Origin: Thioalkalivibrio sp.
GTDB lineage: Bacteria > Pseudomonadota > Gammaproteobacteria > Ectothiorhodospirales > Ectothiorhodospiraceae
Reading direction: 5' to 3'
Length of the DNA: 5,473 nucleotides
NCBI GenBank assembly: GCA_003553165.1
Contig: PUOZ01000129.1
Coordinates: 1 to 5,473 of the forward strand
Made by a program: the position numbers and the translations under genes. Shown here in pieces: positions 1 to 5,473 of this stretch. The notes below the pieces were generated by a model. That model had not been told where the DNA came from. It saw only the letters and a program-made list of their open reading frames with translations, and made no database searches. Positions within the stretch are counted from its first letter, which is position 1; each line of letters opens with the position of its first letter.

Positions 1-1067
1 ATGCTGTAGTGACAGGTCGGAAACACGGGTATGGGCTTCTCGATGGGATCGACGCCGAGAAAGGTCATGCTCATCTCGCGGATGCCCGGGAGTTTCTTCA
101 TGATCGTGTCGGTGCCCAGGTGACGCATGTCGAGGAGGACGTAATCCTTGTTCTTGCCGCAGCCCCGGCCCTCGCGCACCTCGATCGCGATCGCACGGCT
201 GACCACGTCGCGGGATGCGAGGTCCTTTGCCTGCGGCGCGTAGCGCTCCATGAAGCGCTCGCCCTCGCCGTTGATCAGGAAGCCGCCCTCGCCGCGGACG
301 CCCTCGGTGATCAGCATCCCGCGACCGGCGATCCCGGTCGGGTGGAACTGCACGAACTCCATGTCTTCCAGCGGCACACCCGCGCGCAGGGCCATCGCCA
401 TGCCGTCGCCGGTGTTGCTCAGGGCGTTGGTGTTGGTGCGGAAGATCTGCCCTGCGCCACCGGTGGCGATCAGCGTGGTCTTGGCCTCGATCACGATCGG
501 TTCGCCGGTCAGGATTTCGAAGGCCACCACGCCCAGCACGTGGCCTTCTGCGTCCTTGATCAGGTCGATCGCGAAGTACTCGTCGAAGAAGTGCGTACGT
601 GCGCGCAGGTTCTGCTGGTACAGCGAGTGCAGGATCGCGTGACCGGTCCGGTCCGCGGCGGCGCAGGTCCGTGCCGCCTGTTCCTTGCCGAAATTCTGGC
701 TCTGGCCACCGAAGGCTCGCTGGTAGATGCCGCCATTGTCCAGCCGTGAGAACGGCACCCCGAAGTGCTCCAGCTCGTAGACGACCTTCGGGGCGGCCCG
801 ACACATGTATTCGATCGCATCCTGGTCCCCGAGATAGTCGGAGCCCTTGATGGTGTCGAACATGTGCCAGTGCCAGGAATCCGGCAGGACATTGGCCAGC
901 GCGGCATTCACACCGCCCTGCGCGGCCACGGTATGCGAGCGCGTCGGAAACACCTTGGAGACCACCGCCACGCGGGCGTCGGCGTTGGACAACTGCAGGG
1001 CAGCGCGCAGCCCGGCGCCCCCGGCCCCAATGATCAGGGCGTCGAACTTCCGCGTGGTCAGCTTCAT
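1..1067 (-). CDS. sdhA: Succinate dehydrogenase flavoprotein subunit SdhA, 3' part cut off by the window edge
   Basis: Catalytic subunit of complex II. It oxidises succinate to fumarate on covalently bound FAD at the cytoplasmic face of the inner membrane and passes electrons to SdhB. The reading frame is open from ATG to the left edge: 355 full codons of the roughly 590 usual for the family. Seen in the sequence: the N-terminal dinucleotide fold [11 protein letters not shown] (residues 14-24); the FAD-linkage signature [10 protein letters not shown] (43-52) with the attachment His at 45; FHPTG with His242; TEG with Thr254-Glu255; SRDVVSR ending in the catalytic Arg286; and PTCHYS with His353. 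From memory these match E. coli SdhA numbering to within one residue. The C-terminal Arg (near 399) lies outside the window. The start is set by the ATGA overlap with the sdhD stop, with GAGGTGG about 10 bases upstream (near 1078-1081). There is no frameshift or lost active-site residue in the visible part. Confidence 0.98.
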   Translation of the reverse strand, partial: MKLTTRKFDALIIGAGGAGLRAALQLSNADARVAVVSKVFPTRSHTVAAQGGVNAALANVLPDSWHWHMFDTIKGSDYLGDQDAIEYMCRAAPKVVYELEHFGVPFSRLDNGGIYQRAFGGQSQNFGKEQAARTCAAADRTGHAILHSLYQQNLRARTHFFDEYFAIDLIKDAEGHVLGVVAFEILTGEPIVIEAKTTLIATGGAGQIFRTNTNALSNTGDGMAMALRAGVPLEDMEFVQFHPTGIAGRGMLITEGVRGEGGFLINGEGERFMERYAPQAKDLASRDVVSRAIAIEVREGRGCGKNKDYVLLDMRHLGTDTIMKKLPGIREMSMTFLGVDPIEKPIPVFPTCHYS

Positions 1068-1402
1068 GTCAGTGCCACCTCGATCAGGATCCACAGTGCC
1101 CACAAGCCGAGCAGCAGGAACGCCACTGCCACGGCCACCAGGGCCGTCAGCCGCGCCGACACGGGTCGAACGTAATCGAGGATCACGTCGCGCAGCCCGA
1201 TCCAGGCGTGCAGCAGCATGAGAAGAATGAACGCCGCGGTCGCCAGCCAGACCACCGGCTGCGTGACCAGGGCCACCCAGGCACCGTGATCGGCCGGGGG
1301 CCGCGCCAGCAGGACCGCGATCGCAAGGAAGACGTAGAGTCCGGCATAGATTGCGGTAACCCGTTGCAGCAACCAGGCGCGCTGCCCGCTTAACAGGCTC
1401 AC
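1064..1402 (-). CDS. sdhD: Succinate dehydrogenase membrane anchor subunit SdhD
   Basis: The 112-residue hydrophobic anchor subunit of complex II, which with SdhC binds heme b and ubiquinone in the inner membrane. Three membrane helices are visible at about 12-33, 44-68 and 84-108. The signature [16 protein letters not shown] (63-78) contains His65, equivalent to the E. coli SdhD heme ligand His71, and Asp76-Tyr77, equivalent to the ubiquinone-site Asp82-Tyr83; the offset is six throughout. The start is GTG, not ATG: it overlaps the sdhC stop as GTGA, and no in-frame start further upstream fits. No convincing Shine-Dalgarno sequence precedes it, so translation probably depends on re-initiation after sdhC. 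Its own stop overlaps the sdhA start as ATGA. The length is close to the usual 110-125 residues. Confidence 0.95.
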   Translation of the reverse strand: MSLLSGQRAWLLQRVTAIYAGLYVFLAIAVLLARPPADHGAWVALVTQPVVWLATAAFILLMLLHAWIGLRDVILDYVRPVSARLTALVAVAVAFLLLGLWALWILIEVALT

Positions 1403-1776
1403 AGGAACATCACCCAGAGCAGGACCGCAGCGACCACCCCGGCGATCAACGCAGACCAGGCCGTCTGCCGCCCGCTCTCACGCGTCTCGCCGATGCCGAT
1501 CTCCACCAGCAGAAACCGGATTCCGACGAAGAAATGATGCATCAGAAGCCACAGCCAGACGAGCAGCAGTAACAGTCCAAGCGGGTGTCGCAGCACGTCC
1601 ACGGCCTGTGCAAACCCCCCGGGATCCGCAAGCGAACGATCGAAAAGCCACAAAACAAGAGGAATTGAAAGAATGAGCAGGACCCCGGTGACGCGGTGGA
1701 GAATGGAAACCAAGGCATTGACGGGAAGGCTGATCTTGGTCAGATCCAGGAAGACTGGACGCGCCTGGCTGGGCAT
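1399..1776 (-). CDS. sdhC: Succinate dehydrogenase cytochrome b556 subunit SdhC
   Basis: The 125-residue cytochrome b subunit of complex II and first gene of the operon. The N-terminus fits the family signature: RPVFLDL (6-12), then SILHRVTG (24-31). Ser24 and Arg28 correspond to the E. coli quinone-site Ser27 and Arg31. HHFFVGIR (80-87) follows helix 2, and His81 aligns with the axial heme ligand His84. Three membrane helices are seen at about 21-45, 66-90 and 106-125. Two ATGs lie four bases apart on this strand (1780 and 1776). The one at 1776 is in the SdhC frame and sits six bases from GAGGAG, whereas the other has only two bases of spacing and opens an unrelated frame. It is transcribed divergently from ygfZ and translationally coupled to sdhD by a four-base overlap. 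Confidence 0.97.
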   Translation of the reverse strand: MPSQARPVFLDLTKISLPVNALVSILHRVTGVLLILSIPLVLWLFDRSLADPGGFAQAVDVLRHPLGLLLLLVWLWLLMHHFFVGIRFLLVEIGIGETRESGRQTAWSALIAGVVAAVLLWVMFL

Positions 1777-1782
1777 GCATTT

Positions 1783-1788
1783 CTCCTC
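1783..1788 (-). promoter_or_regulatory. Ribosome-binding site of sdhC
   Basis: Read on the minus strand, GAGGAG lies six bases before the ATG at 1776, within a purine-rich stretch. It is the strongest Shine-Dalgarno match at an sdh gene start in this window, which fits sdhC being the operon's entry point. It selects 1776 over the overlapping ATG at 1780. Confidence 0.75.
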
Positions 1789-1813
1789 TTCTTCACGGGT
1801 GCCGTGGGACTAC

Positions 1814-1843
1814 CTGACGTCCGTTCATCTGTTCGTCTACTAT
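1814..1843 (+). promoter_or_regulatory. Candidate ygfZ promoter (weak)
   Basis: CTGACG (1814-1819) and TACTAT (1838-1843) each match the sigma70 -35 and -10 hexamers at four of six positions, with an 18-base spacer. Transcription would start near 1850, about 40 bases before the ygfZ start. It overlaps the predicted sdh leader on the other strand. This rests on consensus matching only. Confidence 0.25.
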
Positions 1844-1861
1844 GGCCGGGGTTGGTTCCAC

Positions 1862-1890
1862 AGTATAGCCACACCGCGAGGAAGCAAGCG
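1862..1890 (-). promoter_or_regulatory. Candidate sdhCDA promoter (weak)
   Basis: On the minus strand TATACT (1867-1862) matches the sigma70 -10 consensus at five of six positions. Upstream there is only a poor -35: CGCTTG with a 17-base spacer, or TTGCTT with a 14-base spacer. Transcription would begin near 1855, giving a leader of about 80 bases, and the element would overlap the ygfZ ribosome-binding site. In related bacteria sdh operons are controlled by carbon and oxygen regulators; I recognise no such operator here. Confidence 0.22.
1878..1882 (+). promoter_or_regulatory. Ribosome-binding site that fixes the ygfZ start
   Basis: GAGGA lies eight bases before the ATG at 1891. The open frame continues upstream to an ATG at 1696, but that would run antisense through sdhC and its 65 extra residues do not resemble YgfZ. 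The 1891 start is therefore chosen. Confidence 0.65.
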
Positions 1891-2940
1891 ATGCGCGACG
1901 ACTGGAAAAAGCACCTGATCGATGCGGGCGCCGAGTTCGAGGGCGACCTGCTGCGAGACTTCGGCAACGCCGAGCGCGAACGGCGCGTGGCGGTCAATGG
2001 CGACGTCATCTGCGACCTTTCGCACCGGGGCCTGCTCGAGGTACGGGGCAAGGATGCGCAGTCCTTTCTGCAGGGACAATTCGGCAATGACATCCGCGAG
2101 GTCAGCGAGAGCCGCTCCCAGCTCTCCAGCTTCTCCAGCCCCAAGGGTCGTGCCTACGCCGTGTTCCGGGTCATGCTGGACCGCGACGCCTACTTGCTGG
2201 AGATGAATCCGGGCCAGGTGGAAACGGTGCGCAAGCGGCTGGCGATGTTCGTGATGCGGGCCGAAGTGGTGATCGAGAACGCGGAAGACTCCCGCATCCG
2301 CTTCGGTCTTTCCGGCCCCACGGCGGAGCAGCAACTCGCCAATACCCTCGGCGCCTTTCCCACGGAAGTCAACGAAGTACTGAGCCGCAAGGGCGTCAGC
2401 GTGGTTCGGGTGCCGCACATGGTGCACCCGCGCTTCGAATTCGCCGGCGAGATCGATGCCTGCCGGTCGCTCTGGAACGACCTGAACGTGCACAGCGCGC
2501 CGGTGGGACCCGAGGGCTGGCGCCTGCTGGACATCCTCGCGGGCGTGCCGACCATCTACCCGGAGACCAGCGAGACGTTCGTCCCGCAGATGGTCAACCT
2601 GCACGCCCTGAACGGGATCAGTTTCAAGAAGGGTTGCTATCCGGGGCAGGAGGTGGTGGCGCGCATGCATTATCTCGGCAAGCTGAAGCGGCGGATGTTC
2701 CGGTTGGCCATCGAGGGACAGGAGCGCCCGCTGCCCGGCAGCCCGGTTTACCGCGCCAGTGGCGAGCCGGGCCAGCCGGACGGCGAAATCGTGGATGCGG
2801 TCATGCACCCTGACGGCCTCTATGCCGCGCTGGCGGTGGTGCAGATCGCCGCATCCGAGGAACCCCTGCGCTGGGGCAGCCCCGACGGCTCCGCCGCGCA
2901 CGTGATTCCGCTTCCCTATACGGTCCCCGGGAGTGCCTGA
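1891..2940 (+). CDS. ygfZ: YgfZ/GcvT-fold folate-binding protein for Fe-S cluster maintenance
   Basis: A 349-residue cytoplasmic protein related to the aminomethyltransferase GcvT. E. coli YgfZ binds tetrahydrofolate and supports activity of Fe-S enzymes such as MiaB; mitochondrial Iba57 is the eukaryotic counterpart. The hallmark motif KGCYPGQE occupies 247-254, with the invariant Cys at 249. It is preceded by a region resembling the folate-binding fold (DLSHRGLLEVRGKDAQSFLQ at 42-61; SPKGR at 83-87) and followed by a C-terminal beta-barrel-like domain beginning at LGKLKRRMFRL (262-272). The length is near the 320-350 usual in proteobacteria. No full GcvT catalytic context is evident, so glycine cleavage is unlikely. 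The neighbourhood is telling: it is divergent from sdhCDA, whose partner SdhB needs Fe-S clusters. A small membrane protein gene starts five bases after the stop and is probably co-transcribed. Confidence 0.93.
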   Translation: MRDDWKKHLIDAGAEFEGDLLRDFGNAERERRVAVNGDVICDLSHRGLLEVRGKDAQSFLQGQFGNDIREVSESRSQLSSFSSPKGRAYAVFRVMLDRDAYLLEMNPGQVETVRKRLAMFVMRAEVVIENAEDSRIRFGLSGPTAEQQLANTLGAFPTEVNEVLSRKGVSVVRVPHMVHPRFEFAGEIDACRSLWNDLNVHSAPVGPEGWRLLDILAGVPTIYPETSETFVPQMVNLHALNGISFKKGCYPGQEVVARMHYLGKLKRRMFRLAIEGQERPLPGSPVYRASGEPGQPDGEIVDAVMHPDGLYAALAVVQIAASEEPLRWGSPDGSAAHVIPLPYTVPGSA

Positions 2941-2945
2941 GAGCC

Positions 2946-3110
2946 ATGCGTTTCCTGTTTTTCTTTGTCGTACTGATCCTTCTGTCGCTGTGGGCCGCGT
3001 TCTTCAGCCGACCCAACAACCGGAAGCTCTCGAATACCCTTTACGTAATCGCTGGCGTGCTCTCCCTGCTGTTCCTGATCGGCTACCTGCGCCTCGACGG
3101 CTATTTCTGA
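2946..3110 (+). CDS. Small two-helix membrane protein of unknown function (54 aa)
   Basis: A short ATG-to-TGA frame of 54 codons. I do not recognise a family. The protein starts MRFLFFFVVLILLSLWAAFF, a first hydrophobic helix (about 3-20). This is followed by the polar, basic turn SRPNNRKLSN (21-30), a second helix (about 31-48) and a short tail ending LRLDGYF. The Arg/Lys-containing loop would favour a cytoplasmic position, with both ends in the periplasm, by the positive-inside rule. It begins five bases after the ygfZ stop, so coupling to ygfZ is likely. The Shine-Dalgarno sequence is poor: GGGAG is 12 bases away and GAGAG only two. Codon use is GC-rich at third positions, and the helix-loop-helix layout argues against a chance frame. 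It is too short to be CptA/YgfX, the membrane protein found near ygfZ in E. coli. Confidence 0.7.
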   Translation: MRFLFFFVVLILLSLWAAFFSRPNNRKLSNTLYVIAGVLSLLFLIGYLRLDGYF

Positions 3111-3118
3111 CGTTTGGA

Positions 3119-3148
3119 AGCCGGATGGCCCGCGCGACCGGTCCGGCT
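3119..3148. repeat. Short inverted repeat after the ygfZ unit
   Basis: AGCCGGA (3119-3125) and TCCGGCT (3142-3148) form a seven-pair stem around a 16-base GC-rich loop, nine bases after the stop of the small membrane protein gene. No T-run follows, so it is not a standard intrinsic terminator. It could slow polymerase or protect an mRNA end, or be chance in GC-rich sequence. The remainder of the 3111-3266 gap holds only the promoter candidate at 3208. Confidence 0.3.
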
Positions 3149-3207
3149 CTGGGACGTCCCGCCGGCGCACCCTCCCCTGTCCACGCACCGGGGCGGCGCC
3201 GTTCCCG

Positions 3208-3236
3208 TTGTCAGCGCATGAGCGACACGCCAGAAT
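3208..3236 (+). promoter_or_regulatory. Candidate promoter of the EF-G-like gene
   Basis: TTGTCA (3208-3213) matches the sigma70 -35 hexamer at five of six bases. It is followed after exactly 17 bases by CAGAAT (3231-3236), which matches the -10 hexamer at four of six. Transcription would start near 3243, leaving a leader of about 24 bases. The site suggests the EF-G-like gene is transcribed separately from ygfZ, though read-through is possible. Confidence 0.4.
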
Positions 3237-3266
3237 TCGCCTCATTCATCCAAACGGAAGCGTCCG

Positions 3267-5315
3267 ATGACTCCGACCGCAGTACACGACATTCGTAATG
3301 TCGCTCTCCTAGGCCACGCCGGCAGCGGCAAGACCACCTTGCTGGAGGCCCTTCTCGCGGCCACCGGGGAAATCAAGACCCCGGGGCAGGTCGAGCGGGG
3401 CGATACGCTGAGCGACCAGGATCCCCTGGAAAAGGCCATGGGGCATTCGCTGAGCACCACCCTCGCCCACATGGAATGGGCCGGGCATTGGATCAATCTC
3501 CTGGACACCCCCGGACTTCCGGATCTGCTCGGCCGGGCCCTGCTTGCTCTGCCCGCCGTCGAAACCGCGGCCCTGGTGATCAATGCGTCGGCCGGGATCG
3601 AGGCCGTCAGCCGCAAGGTGATGGACGCTGCCGCCGACAAGTGCCGCATGATCATCGTCAACCGCATCGACGCCGCTGGCGAGGATCTCGGCGAGCTCAT
3701 GAAGAGCATCACCGACAGCTTCGGTCCGGTGTGCCTGCCGATCAACCTGCCGGCCCCGGGTGGTGCCGGCGTGATCGACTGCTTCTTCAACCCCGACGAG
3801 GCCGCCGCCACCGCTTTTTCCAGCGTCGCAGATGCCCACGAAGCGATCGTCGACCAGGTCGTCGAGCTGGACGAGGATCTGATGGCGCGCTACCTGGAAC
3901 AGGGGCAGTCCCTGGATCCTGAACAGCTGCACGACCCCTTCGAACAGGCGCTGCGCGAGGGTCACCTCATCCCGGTCTGCTTCGTGTCCGCGCAGACCGG
4001 TGCCGGAATCCGCGAACTGCTGGATATCCTCGGGCGCCTGATGCCCGACCCCACCGAGGGCAACCTGCCGCACTTCGTCAAGGGCGAGGGCGCAGCCGCC
4101 AAGCCCGTCGAGGTCGTCCCGGACCCGGACCGCCACGTCATTGCCCATGTATTCCAGGTGCAGAACGACCCCTTCCGCGGCCATCTCGCGCTGTTTCGCA
4201 TTCACCAGGGCACCGTGACCCCGAACACCCAGCTGTTGATCGGAGACGCCAGAAAGCCGTTCAAGGTTTCCCACCTGCTCCGCCTGCAGGGACGCAACCA
4301 GAACGAGACGGCGCGCGGCGTTCCCGGAGACATCTGCGCGGTGGCGCGGGTCGACGAACTGCACCGGGATGCGGTGCTGCATGATTCCCATGACGAGGAT
4401 TACTTCCACCTGCTCCCGCCGCCTTTCCCGAAACCCGTTTTCGGGCTGGCGCTGCTGCCGCGCAAACACGGGGACGAGCAGAAGCTCTCCGAAGCCCTGC
4501 CGCGCATGCTCGACGAGGACCCCTGCCTCGAGGTCGGTTTCGAGCCCCAGACGCGCCAGACTGTCGTCCGTGGCCTGGGCGAACTGCACCTGAAACTGCT
4601 GCTGGATCAGCTTTCGGGGCGTTGGAATCTTCAGCTCGACACCGCTGCGCCCGAGGTGCCGTACCGCGAGACCATCACCGGCTCCGCCGAGGCCCGTTAC
4701 CGTCACAAGAAGCAGAGCGGCGGTTCCGGACAGTTCGGCGAGGTCGCGCTGCGGGTAGAGCCATTACCACGCGGTGCGGGGTTCGATTTCCAGGACGAGG
4801 TCAAGGGCGGGGCGATCCCCGGCAATTTCATGAGCGCGGTGCAGAAAGGGGTGGCCCAGGCGCTGGAAGACGGTGCTCTGGCCGGTTACCCGATCCAGGA
4901 TCTGCGCGTGACCGTCTTTGACGGCAAGCACCATGCCGTGGATTCCAACGAAATCTCGTTCTCTCTCGCCGCGAAGCACGCCACGCTGGAGGCTGCGCGA
5001 GGCGCCAGGCCGGTGGTGCTGGAACCGCTCGTGAACGTCAGCGTCAAGGCGGCCGACCGCCACTTCGGCGAGATCAGCGCGGAATTCTCCAGCCGCCGCG
5101 GCCGCGTCACCGGAACGGACAGCCCGAGTCCCGGTTGGACCGAGATTCATGCCCTGGTGCCGCTGGCCGAAATGGACGGCTTCGAGGCCCGCCTGAAGTC
5201 GATCTGTGCCGGGGACAGCGAGTTCGTGGTGTCCGGAGGCGACTACGAGCCGGCACCCAACGATGTCCAGACCCGCCTGGCGCAGGCGTACAACGGACGT
5301 AACGAGGCGCATTGA
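3267..5315 (+). CDS. fusA2: Elongation factor G paralogue (EF-G-like / EF-G2 translational GTPase)
   Basis: A 682-residue protein with the full five-domain EF-G architecture. G domain: P-loop GHAGSGKT (16-23), switch I region around GHSLSTT (59-65), DTPG (80-83), NRID (132-135) and the SA of VSAQTGAG (240-247). Domain II is at about 288-370 and domain III at about 385-465 (GLGELHLKLLLDQL, 437-450). Domain IV is at about 466-585, with KKQSGGSGQFGEV (481-493) and the tip FDGKHHAVDSNE (551-562). Domain V is at about 586-665 (EPLVNVSV, then RRGRVTG). The start is supported by GGAAG (3256-3260), six bases upstream. Differences from housekeeping EF-G: Leu84 replaces the His of DTPGH, Met-Gly-His-Ser (58-61) replaces RGIT, and NRID replaces NKxD. 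These traits place it in the EF-G-like paralogue group whose mycobacterial member is called FusA2; the symbol is used in that loose sense. It is not next to rpsL, rpsG or tuf, as main fusA usually is. Its cellular role is unknown. Confidence 0.9.
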   Translation: MTPTAVHDIRNVALLGHAGSGKTTLLEALLAATGEIKTPGQVERGDTLSDQDPLEKAMGHSLSTTLAHMEWAGHWINLLDTPGLPDLLGRALLALPAVETAALVINASAGIEAVSRKVMDAAADKCRMIIVNRIDAAGEDLGELMKSITDSFGPVCLPINLPAPGGAGVIDCFFNPDEAAATAFSSVADAHEAIVDQVVELDEDLMARYLEQGQSLDPEQLHDPFEQALREGHLIPVCFVSAQTGAGIRELLDILGRLMPDPTEGNLPHFVKGEGAAAKPVEVVPDPDRHVIAHVFQVQNDPFRGHLALFRIHQGTVTPNTQLLIGDARKPFKVSHLLRLQGRNQNETARGVPGDICAVARVDELHRDAVLHDSHDEDYFHLLPPPFPKPVFGLALLPRKHGDEQKLSEALPRMLDEDPCLEVGFEPQTRQTVVRGLGELHLKLLLDQLSGRWNLQLDTAAPEVPYRETITGSAEARYRHKKQSGGSGQFGEVALRVEPLPRGAGFDFQDEVKGGAIPGNFMSAVQKGVAQALEDGALAGYPIQDLRVTVFDGKHHAVDSNEISFSLAAKHATLEAARGARPVVLEPLVNVSVKAADRHFGEISAEFSSRRGRVTGTDSPSPGWTEIHALVPLAEMDGFEARLKSICAGDSEFVVSGGDYEPAPNDVQTRLAQAYNGRNEAH

Positions 5316-5341
5316 CGCATACCCCGCGACGCATACCCCGC
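5314..5341. repeat. Perfect 14-bp tandem duplication over the EF-G-like stop codon
   Basis: GACGCATACCCCGC occurs twice head to tail with no mismatch or spacer (5314-5327 and 5328-5341). The first copy begins at the second base of the TGA stop, so it leaves the protein unchanged. It is most simply a recent slippage duplication. Confidence 0.9.
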
Positions 5342-5351
5342 CATATGAAGT

Positions 5352-5369
5352 GCGGGAGCTTGCTCCCGC
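5352..5369. terminator. GC-rich palindrome, possible terminator or REP-like unit between convergent genes
   Basis: GCGGGAG (5352-5358) and CTCCCGC (5363-5369) pair perfectly over seven bases around the loop CTTG. On the plus strand only TTTC follows, a poor U-tract, and on the other strand there is none, so efficient intrinsic termination is uncertain. It lies 36 bases after the EF-G-like stop and before the end of a probable convergent gene, where a two-way terminator would be expected. The sequence also resembles the short GGGAGC-centred palindromes dispersed in many gammaproteobacterial genomes; that is a recollection, not a search result. Confidence 0.5.
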
Positions 5370-5412
5370 TTTCGGCATCGATCCCGAACCACACCCCAGG
5401 CGGCGGCGCGGG

Positions 5413-5473
5413 TCACCCCCCGGTCATGGCGGGCAGTTCGCGCAGATCCCGGATCACCCGGACACCGGGCGGA
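5413..5473 (-). CDS. Probable C-terminal end of a convergent gene, cut by the window edge
   Basis: On the minus strand the frame reads PPGVRVIRDLRELPAMTGG and then stops (TGA at 5415-5413). Twenty complete codons including the stop are visible. The alternation of hydrophobic and charged residues in VRVIRDLRELP resembles a strand and helix at the end of a globular enzyme, and codon third positions are mostly G or C. Other frames here give less protein-like sequence. The family cannot be named from so little. The 97-base gap to the EF-G-like gene contains the tandem repeat and the palindrome. Confidence 0.4.
   Translation of the reverse strand, partial: PPGVRVIRDLRELPAMTGG

Noticed and set aside
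9..749. A 246-codon plus-strand frame opposite sdhA
   Set aside because: sdhA is certain from its FAD and active-site motifs; the opposite frame is rich in His, Asp and Ala with no domain.
1696..1890. An N-terminal extension of YgfZ by 65 residues in the same frame
   Set aside because: It would run antisense into sdhC, its residues do not resemble YgfZ, and a good ribosome-binding site precedes the ATG at 1891.
1840..2901. A 353-codon minus-strand frame opposite ygfZ
   Set aside because: It mirrors the ygfZ codons, shows no domain, and ygfZ is supported by the KGCYPGQE motif and a ribosome-binding site.
2946..3110. The small membrane protein as CptA/YgfX
   Set aside because: CptA/YgfX is more than twice as long and is normally paired with sdhE; only the presence of two helices is shared.
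3218..3298. A 26-codon frame (MSDTPEFASF...) just upstream of and overlapping the EF-G-like start
   Set aside because: No ribosome-binding site, very short, and it covers the better-supported promoter and Shine-Dalgarno region of the EF-G-like gene. It could be a leader peptide but nothing supports that.
3309..4706. A 465-codon open frame on the minus strand inside the EF-G-like gene
   Set aside because: It is exactly antisense to a gene with all five EF-G domains, its translation is rich in Gln, Val, Gly and His without recognisable motifs, and long antisense frames are common in GC-rich coding DNA.
5424..5473. A plus-strand gene starting at the ATG at 5424
   Set aside because: No Shine-Dalgarno sequence precedes it and the visible residues are Arg/Gly/Ser-rich and not protein-like; the minus-strand reading of the same bases is more convincing.

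Overview
The window comes from a GC-rich bacterial chromosome. The protein sequences and the sdhC-sdhD-sdhA order suggest a gammaproteobacterium, perhaps of the Ectothiorhodospiraceae/Thioalkalivibrio kind. That placement is inferred from overall resemblance and cannot be proved here. I see no mobile element, CRISPR array, tRNA or rRNA.

Layout: the left third (1-1776) is a minus-strand operon for respiratory complex II, read sdhC -> sdhD -> sdhA. Each junction overlaps by four bases (GTGA, then ATGA), and sdhA runs off the left edge after 355 codons. All heme, quinone, FAD and dicarboxylate residues that can be checked in these partners are present. A 114-bp divergent intergenic region (1777-1890) holds the sdhC ribosome-binding site and weak promoter candidates for both directions. 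To its right, on the plus strand, lie ygfZ (1891-2940), which encodes the folate-binding Fe-S cluster maintenance protein, and five bases later a 54-codon two-helix membrane protein gene (2946-3110). A 156-bp gap with a plausible sigma70-type promoter leads into a 682-codon paralogue of elongation factor G (3267-5315). The EF-G gene ends in a perfect 14-bp tandem duplication that starts inside the stop codon. This is followed by a GC-rich palindrome and the probable last 19 codons of a convergent minus-strand gene at the right edge.

How the genes fit together: SdhC and SdhD form the heme- and quinone-binding membrane anchor for SdhA (flavin, succinate oxidation) and for SdhB, expected beyond the left edge. 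SdhB carries Fe-S clusters. YgfZ and its mitochondrial relative Iba57 support Fe-S protein maturation, so the back-to-back arrangement of ygfZ and sdh makes physiological sense. The small membrane protein probably shares the ygfZ transcript and has no recognised function. The EF-G paralogue appears to be a separate unit. Its GTPase motifs are unusual: Leu replaces the catalytic His after DTPG, switch I lacks the RGIT signature, and NRID replaces NKxD. It is therefore probably not the main translocase.

I found no clear new multi-gene system. The points most worth a second look are the 54-residue membrane protein, the altered EF-G-like GTPase, and the sdh/ygfZ divergence.
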